64,000 nucleotides of DNA from Antrihabitans cavernicola. Lineage in GTDB: Bacteria; Actinomycetota; Actinomycetes; Mycobacteriales; Mycobacteriaceae. Under the pieces are notes generated by a model, which was not told the DNA's origin, ran no database searches, and was given only the letters and a program-made list of their open reading frames with translations. Position 1 is the first letter of the stretch, and each line of letters begins with the position of its first letter. Both the position numbers and the translations under genes were made by a program. Of this stretch, positions 43,178 to 52,852 are shown piece by piece. The stretch is from contig NZ_VLNY01000009.1 of NCBI RefSeq assembly GCF_008297975.1, positions 1-64,000 of the forward strand. Reading direction: 5' to 3'.

Positions 43178-43827
43178 CGCACCGCCCAGAAGTCTCGTAC
43201 GACGCGCAGCGTTCCGATCAGCGACCCCGAAACCTTCGATGCACCATGTGTTCTCGGTGAATATGTGATATCGCGCTCGGACACGGACCAACCGGACCGA
43301 GAGGCGCGCACCAGCAACTCGAGCGGATACCCGAAGCGTGGGTGCAGGGGCCCCAGATCCAACAGCGATTGCCTACGTGCAACCCGCATTGCGCCGATGT
43401 CGTGTACCGGCAGTCCGTAGTGATGCCGCAATCGGTAGGCCAGCAACCCATTTCCGGCACGGGCATGAATCGGCCAGTCCCGTGAGCGAACCGGCCTACG
43501 TCGACCGACTGCCAGATCGGCACCGCCGTCGACGACATCGAAGACGAGAGCGGGCAATTCGCCCGGGTCCATCGATCCGTCACCGTCGAGTACCGCGACC
43601 ACCTCGGTGACCGCCGCGTCGATTCCGGCTTGCACGGCAGCGCCGTAGCCCTTGGCGGACTCGTGGACCACCCGAGCACCACCGTCAGCGGCGACAGCTG
43701 CCGTTGCGTCGTCCGATCCGTTGTCCACCACGATCACCTGGTACCCAAACGGCATTTTCGCAAGCACACCAGGTATTGCCCCCTCTTCGTTCAGACACGG
43801 AATCACCACCGTCACCTGTTGTGTCAT
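43174..43827 (-). CDS. GT2-family glycosyltransferase (dolichyl-phosphate sugar synthase-like), Rv0539-like
   Basis: A 217-residue protein from ATG 43827 (MTQQVTVVIPCLNEEGAIPG). GT-A motifs are VVDNGSDDATAAVA and the metal-binding AVLDGDGSMDPGELP. A tail of RTHGASKVSG matches polyprenyl-phosphate sugar transferases. It lacks the C-terminal membrane domain of larger relatives. It would transfer a sugar from a nucleotide donor, probably to polyprenyl phosphate. A much longer open frame continues upstream, but it is antisense to the membrane protein gene and is a shadow. Confidence 0.9.
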   Translation of the reverse strand: MTQQVTVVIPCLNEEGAIPGVLAKMPFGYQVIVVDNGSDDATAAVAADGGARVVHESAKGYGAAVQAGIDAAVTEVVAVLDGDGSMDPGELPALVFDVVDGGADLAVGRRRPVRSRDWPIHARAGNGLLAYRLRHHYGLPVHDIGAMRVARRQSLLDLGPLHPRFGYPLELLVRASRSGWSVSERDITYSPRTHGASKVSGSLIGTLRVVRDFWAVR

Positions 43828-43950
43828 GAACCCGACGCTAACGCCCGCACCGCTTGCCGTGGTCGAGATAGCGGTGACAAAACAATGACGTCGTGACCGA
43901 TCGGACGAAGATCCGACCGGGTTGAGTGCGGCGGAACCTATCGTGATGGT

Positions 43951-45306
43951 GTGACGGCACCGACATCGGAAACTGCGACGGCACCCCGGACGAACTCGAC
44001 GCGCTGGGATGTCGTCGGGGCGACGGTGGGCGCCGTCCTGATCGGTATCGCCTTCCTGGTACCGCGCCTGATGGACGAAAAATGGCGCAAGAAGATGAAC
44101 GCCGAAGCCGCACCGATTTTCGGCAAGTGGAACGTGCACATGGGGTGGGGCACGGTGCCCGCCATTCTCGTCGCGATCGCCGTTGTCCTTTACGGCCCGG
44201 CACTGGCGCGGCGCATCCGCTGGCGATCGCTGCTCGTCGTGACCTGGCTGACCGGGCTCGCGTGGTCGTTCGCACTGGTCATGGTGGACGGCTGGCAACG
44301 GGGATTCGTCCATGTCTTCCAGGACCCCAACGAATATCTGCACGAGGTCGGCGGCGTGACCGACATTCCCGCGACCCTGCGCGGATTCTCCGATCGAATC
44401 CTGGATTTTCAGCCCGACTCGTGGACCACGCATGTGTCCGGCCACCCGCCGGGCGCCCTGCTGATCTTCGTCTGGCTCGACCGAATCGGGCTGCGAGGGC
44501 CCACCTGGGCCGGAATCGTCTGCGTCCTGGTCGGATTGACCGCCGCGCTGGCCGTGCTGATAGCCGTGAGAGCGCTGGCATCGGAGGACCTGGCACGGTC
44601 GGCGGCACCGTTTCTCGCGATGGCGCCCGCAGCGATCTGGATCGCGGTATCGGCCGACGCGATCTTCGCCGCCATCACCGCCTGGGCGGTGGCCCTGCTG
44701 GCCATCGCTGCCACCCGAACCACCCGCGCACCGGTGGTCGCTGCGCTCGGGGCCGGCGTGCTGTTCGGATTCGGCATCTACGTCAACTACGGCCTGGTGT
44801 TGATGGGCATTCCCGCGGTCGCGGTGCTGGTGGCCGCTCGCACTGTGCGCCCGCTGTTTCCCGCTCTCGTCGGCGCCCTCATCGTCGCGGCCGCTTTCAC
44901 AGCAAGTGGCTTCTGGTGGTTGGACGGCTATCACCTTGTGGTGCAGCGGTATTACCAGGGCATAGCGTCGGAACGGCCGTACAACTACTGGGTGTGGGCA
45001 AATCTCGCCGCCGCGACCTGCGCTACCGGCCTTGCTGTGCCCGCAGCGTTGCATCGACCCATCTCGCTGGGCGGGTTGCGTACGCGCAACGGCCTGACAT
45101 ACCTGGTCACAGCCGCCGGGCTCGCCATGATCGCGGCAGATCTGAGCGCGCTGAGCAAGGCCGAGACCGAACGCATTTGGCTGCCCTTCACCATCTGGCT
45201 GATCTCGGCCACCGCGCTCCTACCCGAGCGCCACAAGCGCGCCTGGCTGGCAGTGCAGGCAACCGGTGCGCTGGTCCTCGTCCATCTCATCCTGACCAAC
45301 TGGTGA
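43951..45306 (+). CDS. Polytopic membrane protein, Rv0541c-like
   Basis: A 451-residue protein from GTG 43951 with about 11-12 hydrophobic helices. The first large outer loop contains DPNEYLHEVGGV and HVSGHPPGALLIF, the kind of acidic/His loop seen in GT-C mannosyltransferases. It diverges from the GT2 gene and corresponds in place and length to Rv0541c. It may be a membrane glycosyltransferase that uses the polyprenyl sugar made by the neighbours; this is inference. Confidence 0.78.
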   Translation: MTAPTSETATAPRTNSTRWDVVGATVGAVLIGIAFLVPRLMDEKWRKKMNAEAAPIFGKWNVHMGWGTVPAILVAIAVVLYGPALARRIRWRSLLVVTWLTGLAWSFALVMVDGWQRGFVHVFQDPNEYLHEVGGVTDIPATLRGFSDRILDFQPDSWTTHVSGHPPGALLIFVWLDRIGLRGPTWAGIVCVLVGLTAALAVLIAVRALASEDLARSAAPFLAMAPAAIWIAVSADAIFAAITAWAVALLAIAATRTTRAPVVAALGAGVLFGFGIYVNYGLVLMGIPAVAVLVAARTVRPLFPALVGALIVAAAFTASGFWWLDGYHLVVQRYYQGIASERPYNYWVWANLAAATCATGLAVPAALHRPISLGGLRTRNGLTYLVTAAGLAMIAADLSALSKAETERIWLPFTIWLISATALLPERHKRAWLAVQATGALVLVHLILTNW

Positions 45307-45310
45307 CGAT

Positions 45311-46015
45311 ATGAACATTCTTGTGGCAGATGACGATCCGATGGTGCGAGAAGTAGTGGCGCGCTACCTCGATCTGGCCGGATTCACCGTCGTCCAGGCC
45401 GGCGACGGTCCGGAGGCAACGCACGTGCTCGCACGCGGCGGAATCGACCTGGCCGTCCTCGACGTCATGATGCCCGCGCCGGACGGCATCGCGATCTGCC
45501 GCGCCCTGCGCCGTGGACCCCACCACGACATCCCGATCATCCTGCTGACGGCGCTGGGCGACGAGGACGATCGCGTGCTCGGACTGGAGGCAGGCGCGGA
45601 CGACTACGTCACCAAACCGTTCAGCCCACGCGAATTGGCCCTGCGCGTCGGATCGGTATTGCGCCGCACCGCGCCCGCCGCAACCACGGGTGCTGCGGCA
45701 TTGCGCGACGGCTCTATCGATCTTCGACCGGACTCCAGAGCCGTGTACGTCGATCACGTGCCCCTGGACCTGACCGCGCGCGAATTCGACTTGCTCGCAC
45801 ACTTTCTCGCCAATCCGCAGCGGGTGTACAGCAGGGAAGAACTGCTCGCCCAGGTGTGGGGCTGGTCGTTCGGCGACCAATCGACAGTGACCGTGCACGT
45901 CAAGCGACTCCGAGCGAAACTCGGAACCCAGCACCGCATCGACACCGTCTGGGGCCGTGGATACGCCTGGGCGCGAGCGGATATCGCGGAAGAGGAAGGT
46001 ACCCATGCCGACTGA
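45311..46015 (+). CDS. OmpR-type response regulator
   Basis: A 234-residue regulator. The receiver domain (1-120) has D7-D9, phosphoacceptor D51 (LAVLDVMMP), T80 and K102. The C-terminal winged helix (about 130-225) includes [33 protein letters not shown] and [13 protein letters not shown]. It is followed, with an 11-base overlap, by its sensor kinase. Target genes are unknown; the adjacent membrane protein ends only four bases upstream, so they may share a transcript. Confidence 0.95.
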   Translation: MNILVADDDPMVREVVARYLDLAGFTVVQAGDGPEATHVLARGGIDLAVLDVMMPAPDGIAICRALRRGPHHDIPIILLTALGDEDDRVLGLEAGADDYVTKPFSPRELALRVGSVLRRTAPAATTGAAALRDGSIDLRPDSRAVYVDHVPLDLTAREFDLLAHFLANPQRVYSREELLAQVWGWSFGDQSTVTVHVKRLRAKLGTQHRIDTVWGRGYAWARADIAEEEGTHAD

Positions 46016-47033
46016 TCTGGGCGGAATCGTCTTGTATGCAGTGCTGTTCTCGCTGCCCGTCGTGGTTCTGGGAGCGGTGATTCTTCGCGGTACTCGCCAC
46101 CTGTCGCTGATCACGAGCATGGCAGTTCTGGTACTGATACCCACGCTGTCCACATTGGCGGGCGTGATCGGCGTCAGTGGCCTGATGTTCACCGACGAGC
46201 TCGAACGAACGGCCGTCGTCCTGGTCGTGGTTGCCGCCGTCACCGTTCCTGCCGCCCTGGTCCTCGGCAGGTATCAAGCTCGACGCACCGTGTGGGAGAA
46301 GCAGATCCGCGATCAGGAACGCGCGGCCGAACAATCACGTCGCGAACTCGTCGCCTGGGTGAGCCACGATCTGCGCACCCCGCTCGCGGGGATCCGCGCG
46401 ATGGCCGAGGCGCTGAAAGACGGGGTGGTCACCGACCATGCCGACGTGGCGCGCTACTCCGATCAGATCGTGCGGGACGCCGAACGATTGAATTCGATGG
46501 TCGACGACCTGTTCGAGATGTCGAAGATCAATGCAGGCGCGCTACGACTCACCATGGAGCCCGTCGACCTCCACGAAATCATCGACGAAGTGCTGGCAGC
46601 CAATCGGCTTGCCGCCGAACGCGCATCGGTGCGACTGCACGCCGAACCACCACTGGCGCGAGTGGTGGTCTCGGGAAGCGACCGCGCACTGGGACGCGTG
46701 CTCACCAACCTGGTGTCCAACGCCATCGCGCACACCCCGCCCGGCGGCGCCGTGGAGGTATCGGCCGGAACCGACGGCACGCATGCCTGGACTCGAGTCG
46801 ACGACACCGGGCCGGGCATCGCCGAACACGACTTGCCGCGCATCTTCGAAGTTGCCTACCGCGGAACCGCCGCGCGCTCGCCGGTGGCGTCCGACGGCTT
46901 GCCGTCCGGCAGTGGGCTGGGTTTGGCGATCGCGGCCGGGCTCGTCGAGGCACATCACGGCGGCATCGTCGCGCTCAACAAGGAGCAGGGCTGCAGGTTC
47001 GAAGTCCGGTTACCGCTCGCCGTCGACGCGTGA
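46005..47033 (+). CDS. Sensor histidine kinase
   Basis: A 342-residue protein from ATG 46005 with GAGGAAGGT upstream. Three hydrophobic segments (about residues 5-25, 32-56 and 66-86) with very short loops leave little outside the membrane, suggesting intramembrane sensing. The H-box is [13 protein letters not shown] (His about 123), followed by N-box [15 protein letters not shown]1 DDTGPGI and G2 GSGLGLAIA. It forms a two-component system with the upstream regulator. Confidence 0.93.
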   Translation: MPTDLGGIVLYAVLFSLPVVVLGAVILRGTRHLSLITSMAVLVLIPTLSTLAGVIGVSGLMFTDELERTAVVLVVVAAVTVPAALVLGRYQARRTVWEKQIRDQERAAEQSRRELVAWVSHDLRTPLAGIRAMAEALKDGVVTDHADVARYSDQIVRDAERLNSMVDDLFEMSKINAGALRLTMEPVDLHEIIDEVLAANRLAAERASVRLHAEPPLARVVVSGSDRALGRVLTNLVSNAIAHTPPGGAVEVSAGTDGTHAWTRVDDTGPGIAEHDLPRIFEVAYRGTAARSPVASDGLPSGSGLGLAIAAGLVEAHHGGIVALNKEQGCRFEVRLPLAVDA

Positions 47034-47045
47034 CCTGAACCGCAG

Positions 47046-47837
47046 TCAACCCACGTAGCCGAGGCGCCTGCTGATGCCTCCCGCGGCGTCGATCGCCCGT
47101 TGCGCGACGTCCTCGAACCGGCCGGCTTCCAGTCGGTAGGTCGGCCCCGAAACACTCAGGGCAGCAACGACGTTGGACGAATGATCACGCACCGGCGCGG
47201 CAACCGCGTTCAGCCCGATCTCGAGTTCCTCACTGACGCTTGCCCATCCGACCGCGCGCACGGCCGACAGCTGAGACTCCAGCACTCCGAAGTCGACGAC
47301 GGTGTTGGGCGTGAACGATTCCAGCTGCTCGCCCGCATTCCGACGCAACTCGGTGGGCGACAACTCCGACAGCAACACCTTGCCGCTCGACGTCGCGTGC
47401 AGCGGGCTGCTCTGCCCGACCCACGTTCGCAGGGCAACCCCTGCGGGGCCCGCCGCTTCGACGATGTTCACAGCCCGACCGCCGTCGAGGATGGCCAGGT
47501 TGACGGTCTCGCCGATCGAGTTCGCGAGCCGATCGCAGGTGGCTTGTCCCTGCTTTGCCAGATCGATCTGCGCAGTGGTGGAGCCGGCGAGTCGCACGAT
47601 GGAAAAGCCCAGCCGATACTTTCCGCGATCGGTGAGTTGCTCCACGTAGCCGCGGGCTTCGAGGACCGCGACCAGCCGCGAGACCGTCGACTTGTGCACA
47701 CCCAGTTCGCCTGCCAACTCGGTGACGCCTGCGGTACCCAGCTTGGCGAGAATCTCCAGTACCAGCAGTGCACGATCGACAGACTGCACCGCCGCAGCGC
47801 CGCGGCCGCCTTTGTCGTCCTCTGCTGGCTGTTTCAT
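47046..47837 (-). CDS. IclR-family transcriptional regulator
   Basis: A 263-residue protein from ATG 47837. The N-terminal winged helix is SVDRALLVLEILAKLG, VTELAGELGVHKSTVSRLVAVLEARGYVEQ. The C-terminal IclR ligand domain has VGQSSPLHATSSGKVLLS and SEELEIGLNAVAAPVRD. It follows the betaine operon by 34 bases on the same strand and is the best local candidate for binding the tandem operators at 57960-57995 and 59929-59965. That link is inference. Confidence 0.9.
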   Translation of the reverse strand: MKQPAEDDKGGRGAAAVQSVDRALLVLEILAKLGTAGVTELAGELGVHKSTVSRLVAVLEARGYVEQLTDRGKYRLGFSIVRLAGSTTAQIDLAKQGQATCDRLANSIGETVNLAILDGGRAVNIVEAAGPAGVALRTWVGQSSPLHATSSGKVLLSELSPTELRRNAGEQLESFTPNTVVDFGVLESQLSAVRAVGWASVSEELEIGLNAVAAPVRDHSSNVVAALSVSGPTYRLEAGRFEDVAQRAIDAAGGISRRLGYVG

Positions 47838-47871
47838 GGTTCGACCCAGTCTAAGCAGTAGGACTTTCTCC

Positions 47872-49701
47872 TCAGCCGGCGAGAGTAGCTGCCAGGTGGC
47901 TGACCCGCCGCTGCACTGCCGCGATCTCCCGGACTCCGTCGCCCAGGAGGCTGCGCCCCAACGGGCTGAGCTCGGCCAGCGACACGATGTCACCCGGTCG
48001 GTGGCCTGCCTCGATCTGATCGATCTGGTGTGACATCCGCAGCTGCTGCAAATGGGCGAAGACCTCGGCGAGAATGTCGGCATCGCGTGCTGACAGCAGC
48101 CCGTTGCCCGCGCCTGCACGCAATCGCGCGACCGTGGACGCCGAGCCGATACCGACGGTCAGCCCACTCCACCGGGCGAGGTTGACGATCGGCGTCAGCG
48201 CATGCGCTTTGAGATCGAACGTGCCTGCGCGACGGGACAGGACATCGCGCATCGACCGCAGCCGGACCTTGTCCGACAACGCATTGAGCAATTGCAATCG
48301 CAGGGCATTGGGATGATCCCGGGCCATGCTGCGGTATACGGCAGGCACCGTGTGCAATGCCTGCCGACCCCACACGACGCGCCCGTCGACCAGCAGCGAC
48401 GACATGACGATTCCCCGATTTGCCAGGGGATCGTCGAGCCACCCGGATGTCGCGATGGTCCAGTCGCGGGCCGATCGCGCGAAGTCAGGGCGGCTGGCGA
48501 TCGCACCGTTGGTGTCCGCGGGCAGTCCGCAGCCATCCAAAATCGTGTGGACCCGACCCGCCAGTCGTCGAAAATCGGGACCACGATCGACGGCATCGTC
48601 GGACCAGGACACGGCACTGTCCACGTCCGAGCTCGGCATCGCTTCTCGCCGGGCGACGCTTCCCAGAGTCATCCACGCGAACGCGTCTCGAGGAACGGCG
48701 GAATCGGTGAGCGCGAGTTCCAGTGCGCGCCGGACGACGCTGTCGATCACGACGGACACGATGCCGCTGGTGGCGGACGCGTCGGTGCCACCGCGAAAGA
48801 GATCCACCGCCAGCTCGGTGATTCCGGTTGCCACCGACTGCAATTCGTCGACATCTGCTGCGAGCCCTATCGAGCGACGCAGGACGAAGCTCTGTCGAGT
48901 CGACGCGGCGATCAGATCGACATCCTCGAGCACGCCCATCACCGCACCGTTCTGGCTGAGTACCGGAATATGACGTTTACCGCGCTCCAACATGTCCATC
49001 AGCACCGTGGCTGCAAGCCGGTCCGCGGTGACGCAATAGGCGGGCGCACTCATCACCGTGTGAATCGGCGCGTCGACGCTCACACCGGCGGCAACCACTC
49101 GCGTGCGCAGATCGCGATCGGTGAAGATGCCGTATTCACCGTGCTCGAGCGGGATCAGGATGTACGACGTGCGCCGATCGGTCATCACGCACACCGCATC
49201 CCGCACCGTGGTGTCGCGCGCCGTGAAGACCGGATCGCCGCGCACCAGATCACCGACCGGCCCGCGCGATGCCGACCGATCGAGTCCAGTGGTTCTGTCC
49301 GACAACGTATCCCAGGCCCGCGCCGCCAGGTAGGCGAGGCCGGCGGGTTTCGCGAACACCGGTCGCATCAGGTCGCCGGAGAGACGGATGAGGATGGTCG
49401 CCTCGACAGCCCTGGCAACGAACTGCACGCTACCTGCCGCAAGGAGCGGGAAGAATCCGAAGATCCCTCCGACGTTCACGGTGTCGACGGGAATGTCACC
49501 GACACCGTTGTCGTTGGTGGGCAACAGGTTCACCTGGCCAGCCCGCACCATCCAGACCTCGTCGGGGACGTGCGACGAGTAGTCGACTATCACCTCTCCT
49601 GCCGCGAACGTATGCGTCGTAGCCGATCCGGCCAGGTCCGCCAACTCACCCGGCGTGATCGAGTGAAACGGTGGATGGGCGGCGAGGAACTCGAGAATCA
49701 T
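47872..49701 (-). CDS. Cyclic-nucleotide-binding/CBS/DUF294 nucleotidyltransferase-like protein
   Basis: A 609-residue protein from ATG 49701, overlapping the oxidoreductase stop (ATGA). Domains in order: a cNMP-binding-like domain (about 10-125: FAAGEVIVDYSSH; VGGIFGFFPLL); two CBS motifs (about 150-270: FTARDTTVRDAVCVMTDRRTSYILI and CVTADRLAATVLMDMLERGKRHIPVL); a DUF294 nucleotidyltransferase-like domain (about 330-440: WMTLGSVARREAMPSSDVDSAV, the GSxxR and DxD pattern); and DUF294_C. Such proteins are thought to be regulatory, sensing nucleotides. In this operon it may control the permease or enzymes post-translationally. Confidence 0.85.
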   Translation of the reverse strand: MILEFLAAHPPFHSITPGELADLAGSATTHTFAAGEVIVDYSSHVPDEVWMVRAGQVNLLPTNDNGVGDIPVDTVNVGGIFGFFPLLAAGSVQFVARAVEATILIRLSGDLMRPVFAKPAGLAYLAARAWDTLSDRTTGLDRSASRGPVGDLVRGDPVFTARDTTVRDAVCVMTDRRTSYILIPLEHGEYGIFTDRDLRTRVVAAGVSVDAPIHTVMSAPAYCVTADRLAATVLMDMLERGKRHIPVLSQNGAVMGVLEDVDLIAASTRQSFVLRRSIGLAADVDELQSVATGITELAVDLFRGGTDASATSGIVSVVIDSVVRRALELALTDSAVPRDAFAWMTLGSVARREAMPSSDVDSAVSWSDDAVDRGPDFRRLAGRVHTILDGCGLPADTNGAIASRPDFARSARDWTIATSGWLDDPLANRGIVMSSLLVDGRVVWGRQALHTVPAVYRSMARDHPNALRLQLLNALSDKVRLRSMRDVLSRRAGTFDLKAHALTPIVNLARWSGLTVGIGSASTVARLRAGAGNGLLSARDADILAEVFAHLQQLRMSHQIDQIEAGHRPGDIVSLAELSPLGRSLLGDGVREIAAVQRRVSHLAATLAG

Positions 49702-51251
49702 GCTCCGCGAATCAGATCCGCGCACTTCTCCGCCATGGTCATCACGGTGATGTTGGGATTGATGGCAGGCAGCTTCGGCATGGCCGACGCATCGACGACC
49801 CGCAGTTTGGTCACTCCCTTGACTCTGAGTTCCGGATCGAGCACCGCCATCGGATCGTCCACCGCACCCATACGCGCGGTCCCGGCAGGGTGGTACACGG
49901 TGTTGTGTGTCTTGTGGATGTAGTCGAGCAATTGCTCGTCGGTGGTGGCGTCCGGACCGGGCGCAAGCTCGCGCGCGATCCAACTTCGGAGCGGCTCCTG
50001 CTCGGCGATCTTGCGGGCCAATCGAATTCCCGCGATCATCACCCGTTCGTCATGGCCCTCGGCATCGGTGAAGTACCGCGGATCCACCTTGGCGCGATCC
50101 CGGAAGTCCCGCGAGCGAAGCCGGACGGTGCCACGTGAACGCCCCTGCGTGACGTTCGGTGTCAGACAGAAACCGTTGTCGGTGGTCGGATAGCCCCACC
50201 GCAAGGTATTCATGTCGAACGGCACGCTGCCGTAGTGCATCATCAGATCCGGCAGCGCCAGACCCTCTTCCGTGGTGGCGAACAGCCCGATCTCCCACCA
50301 TTGCGTCGATGTGGTCACCATCGGCTTCGACGCTTCGAAGAACACCAAACCTTCCACATGGTCGTCGAGGTTCTCGCCCACACCGGGCGCGTCCACTCGG
50401 ACGCTGATCCCGTTCTCACGCAGGTGGTCGGCGGGCCCGATTCCGGAGAGCATCAACAACTTCGGGGTATCGATGGCACCGGCGGTCACCACCACCTCGC
50501 GCCGCGCGGTCACCTCGTCGTACCCGGTGAGATCGGGGCGCTGGTACCGGACGCCGGTGGCGGTCAGCGAGTCGTCGATCAGGATCTCGCTCACCCAGCA
50601 GCCGGTGCGCACCTCGAGATTGGCACGCGTGTCGAGGATCGGGTGGAGGTAAGCGTGCGACGTCGACTGTCTCGATCCGTCCTCGGCACAGTTGATCTGA
50701 AACCAGCCTGCACCGTTGCGCACCGTCTCGCCACGGTTGAACTGCACGGTCGGCAGGCCCACCTTCGCCGCCGCGTCGATCACCGCCTGCCCGCACGGGT
50801 CGTCGGGCGGAACGTCACGAATCCGCACCGGACCCGTGTGACCGTGCTGTTCGCCCGGCGCGTCGTTGTTCTCCACGCGCGCTGTGTATCTCAGCGTGTC
50901 CGCACCCCAACCAGTCGCGCCCATCGCCTCCCACTCGTCCAGACCTTCGGCCGGTGGCCAGAACGCGATGCACGAGTTGTGCGACGAGCAGCCGCCCAAC
51001 ACCTTTGCCCGCGCGTGCCGCATGAAGCTGTTGCCGCGCTCCTGCGGCTCGATCGGATAGTCCCAGTCGTAGCCGGAATCGAGGAGATGCATCCATTCGG
51101 ACAGCACCAGGATGTTGGCGTCGCCGACGTCGGACGGCCCGGCCTCCAGCAGGCACACGGTGACGGACGGATCTTCGCTCAGCCGCGCGGCGAGGACGCA
51201 CCCTGCGGTGCCGCCGCCTGCGATGACATAGTCGAAGGTGTTGTCGGACAT
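49698..51251 (-). CDS. GMC-family oxidoreductase, choline dehydrogenase-like
   Basis: A 517-residue FAD enzyme from ATG 51251. The FAD-binding loop is DYVIAGGGTAGCVLAARLSE and GMC signatures are HARAKVLGGCSSHNSCI and AGAIDTPKLLMLSGIGP. The active-site His/Asn region is TVYHPAGTARMG, then LPAINPNITVM. Within an operon for aldehyde dehydrogenase, Rieske oxygenase and dimethylglycine dehydrogenase, the likely reaction is choline to betaine aldehyde. It is not certain: GMC enzymes also oxidise other alcohols. Confidence 0.87.
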   Translation of the reverse strand: MSDNTFDYVIAGGGTAGCVLAARLSEDPSVTVCLLEAGPSDVGDANILVLSEWMHLLDSGYDWDYPIEPQERGNSFMRHARAKVLGGCSSHNSCIAFWPPAEGLDEWEAMGATGWGADTLRYTARVENNDAPGEQHGHTGPVRIRDVPPDDPCGQAVIDAAAKVGLPTVQFNRGETVRNGAGWFQINCAEDGSRQSTSHAYLHPILDTRANLEVRTGCWVSEILIDDSLTATGVRYQRPDLTGYDEVTARREVVVTAGAIDTPKLLMLSGIGPADHLRENGISVRVDAPGVGENLDDHVEGLVFFEASKPMVTTSTQWWEIGLFATTEEGLALPDLMMHYGSVPFDMNTLRWGYPTTDNGFCLTPNVTQGRSRGTVRLRSRDFRDRAKVDPRYFTDAEGHDERVMIAGIRLARKIAEQEPLRSWIARELAPGPDATTDEQLLDYIHKTHNTVYHPAGTARMGAVDDPMAVLDPELRVKGVTKLRVVDASAMPKLPAINPNITVMTMAEKCADLIRGA

Positions 51252-51256
51252 ACCGA

Positions 51257-52792
51257 TCACTCCCGGAGGTCGGACTTGGCGACAGCTGCGTGCGAGGCCA
51301 GGGTGCCGAGATGGTGGCGGCCCTTGAGCCCGTACCAGAGCAGCCCGAGACCGAGGATGGCGCCGATGTAGACGAACGCGCCCCACGTGTTGTACCAAGG
51401 CGTTCCGTAGACGGCTTCACGCGGCCACGCCAGGTTGATCGCCATGCCGATGCCCCACCCAACGGCGACGATGTTCACCAACATGCCCCACTTACCCATC
51501 GTGAAGTAGCCGCCTGCCTTCAGGTCGGGCGGCGGCCATTTGCCTTGGAACCGCTTCTTGAGCAGCGGTCCCGTCACCATCAGGTAGGCCAGGTAGATCA
51601 TGATGATCGCGATGGACGTCAGCACCGTAAAGATATGCGGCTGACCGATGTTCACCACCAGAATCAGTGCGGCGAGCACACCGATCACCACTGCGGGCAC
51701 CACCGGTGTCTGATGCTTGGGATGCACCTTCGCGAGATGCTCGCCGAAGGGCAGCGCATTGTCGCGTGCCATGGCGAACATCAGGCGGATCGCGGCTGTG
51801 TGCACCGCAAGCGAGCACACGGTCACCGCGATCACGATGCAGACCAGGAAGATCGTGCCGAGCGGGCCCCACATCACTTGCTCGACGATGTATTGCAGGC
51901 TGCCGTCGGAACTGCCGATCTTCGGGTCGTTCAGATCGGGTGCGGCCATGATCGCGAAGACCAGGATGGCACCGCCGATCACGAACGACGCCAGAATCGC
52001 TCGCAGGATTGCCTTCGGTGCGGTGCGCCGCGGCTCCACCGTTTCTTCGCCGAGCGAACTGGCGGTGTCGAAGCCGTACATCACGTACCCGGATGCCAAC
52101 GACGCGATCAAGAATGCGCTGAGGTAGCCGCCCGTTTCGCCTGCGCCGTAGCCGTGTGTGGAGAAGAAGACGCCGGGGCCACGGGTCATGTTCGCGGCCA
52201 GAATGATTGCGATCAGCACGGCAGCGATCAGTTCGACGAACACACCCGAACTGTTGATCAGTGCCATCAGCTTCACGCTCCACGCATTGACCGCGGTGGT
52301 GAAGACGATCCAGATCGTGCCGAGTACAACGGCATTGGCCGCGAAGTCGTGAGCGCCTGTGCCGTCACCGATGATCTGGAAGCCGCTCCAGAGTCGCGGC
52401 AGATTCAGCTGCAGCGCCAGGACGACGGCCGAGAGGGTGACGATCGATGCGGTCAACATCAGCCAGCCCGAACTCCAGCCGACAACCTTGCTGCCGAGGG
52501 TCTTGGACCAGTTGTAGACCGAGCCAGCGACGGGATACTTCGCCGCTAGTTCCATGAAGCAGAGGGCGACGGCCATCTGACCGACGAAAACCAGCGGCCA
52601 CGACCACAGATAGGCCGGGCCCGCGGTGCCGAAGCCGAAGTAGAAGAGTTGGAAAGTTCCGGTGAGAATGGAGATGTAGCTGACGCCCGCCGCGAAGCTG
52701 GCGAACTTACCGATGCTTCGGTCAAGGGATTCCTTGTAGCCGAAATCCTCCATCCCGCTTTCGTTCGGCATGTCCTCTGCTTGAACTGCCAT
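51257..52792 (-). CDS. APC-superfamily permease
   Basis: A 511-residue transporter with about 12 TM helices (for example ASFAAGVSYISILTGTFQLF, WLMLTASIVTLSAVVLALQL, LGTIWIVFTTAV). The short motif GEETVEPRRTAPKAILRAI is the usual intracellular loop of amino acid/choline-type APC carriers. Embedded in the betaine operon, it probably imports choline, betaine or a related amine. Substrate is inferred from context. It is five bases from the oxidoreductase gene. Confidence 0.9.
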   Translation of the reverse strand: MAVQAEDMPNESGMEDFGYKESLDRSIGKFASFAAGVSYISILTGTFQLFYFGFGTAGPAYLWSWPLVFVGQMAVALCFMELAAKYPVAGSVYNWSKTLGSKVVGWSSGWLMLTASIVTLSAVVLALQLNLPRLWSGFQIIGDGTGAHDFAANAVVLGTIWIVFTTAVNAWSVKLMALINSSGVFVELIAAVLIAIILAANMTRGPGVFFSTHGYGAGETGGYLSAFLIASLASGYVMYGFDTASSLGEETVEPRRTAPKAILRAILASFVIGGAILVFAIMAAPDLNDPKIGSSDGSLQYIVEQVMWGPLGTIFLVCIVIAVTVCSLAVHTAAIRLMFAMARDNALPFGEHLAKVHPKHQTPVVPAVVIGVLAALILVVNIGQPHIFTVLTSIAIIMIYLAYLMVTGPLLKKRFQGKWPPPDLKAGGYFTMGKWGMLVNIVAVGWGIGMAINLAWPREAVYGTPWYNTWGAFVYIGAILGLGLLWYGLKGRHHLGTLASHAAVAKSDLRE

Positions 52793-52852
52793 GATCTTTT
52801 GTACCTCTCTGGCGCTGCCGCCGGAACTGGGTGTCCCGGTCGCGCAGTTGGA

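Noticed and set aside
43828-45054. Upstream extension of the GT2 glycosyltransferase frame
   Set aside because: The extension is antisense to the polytopic membrane protein gene; the family N-terminus begins at the ATG at 43827.
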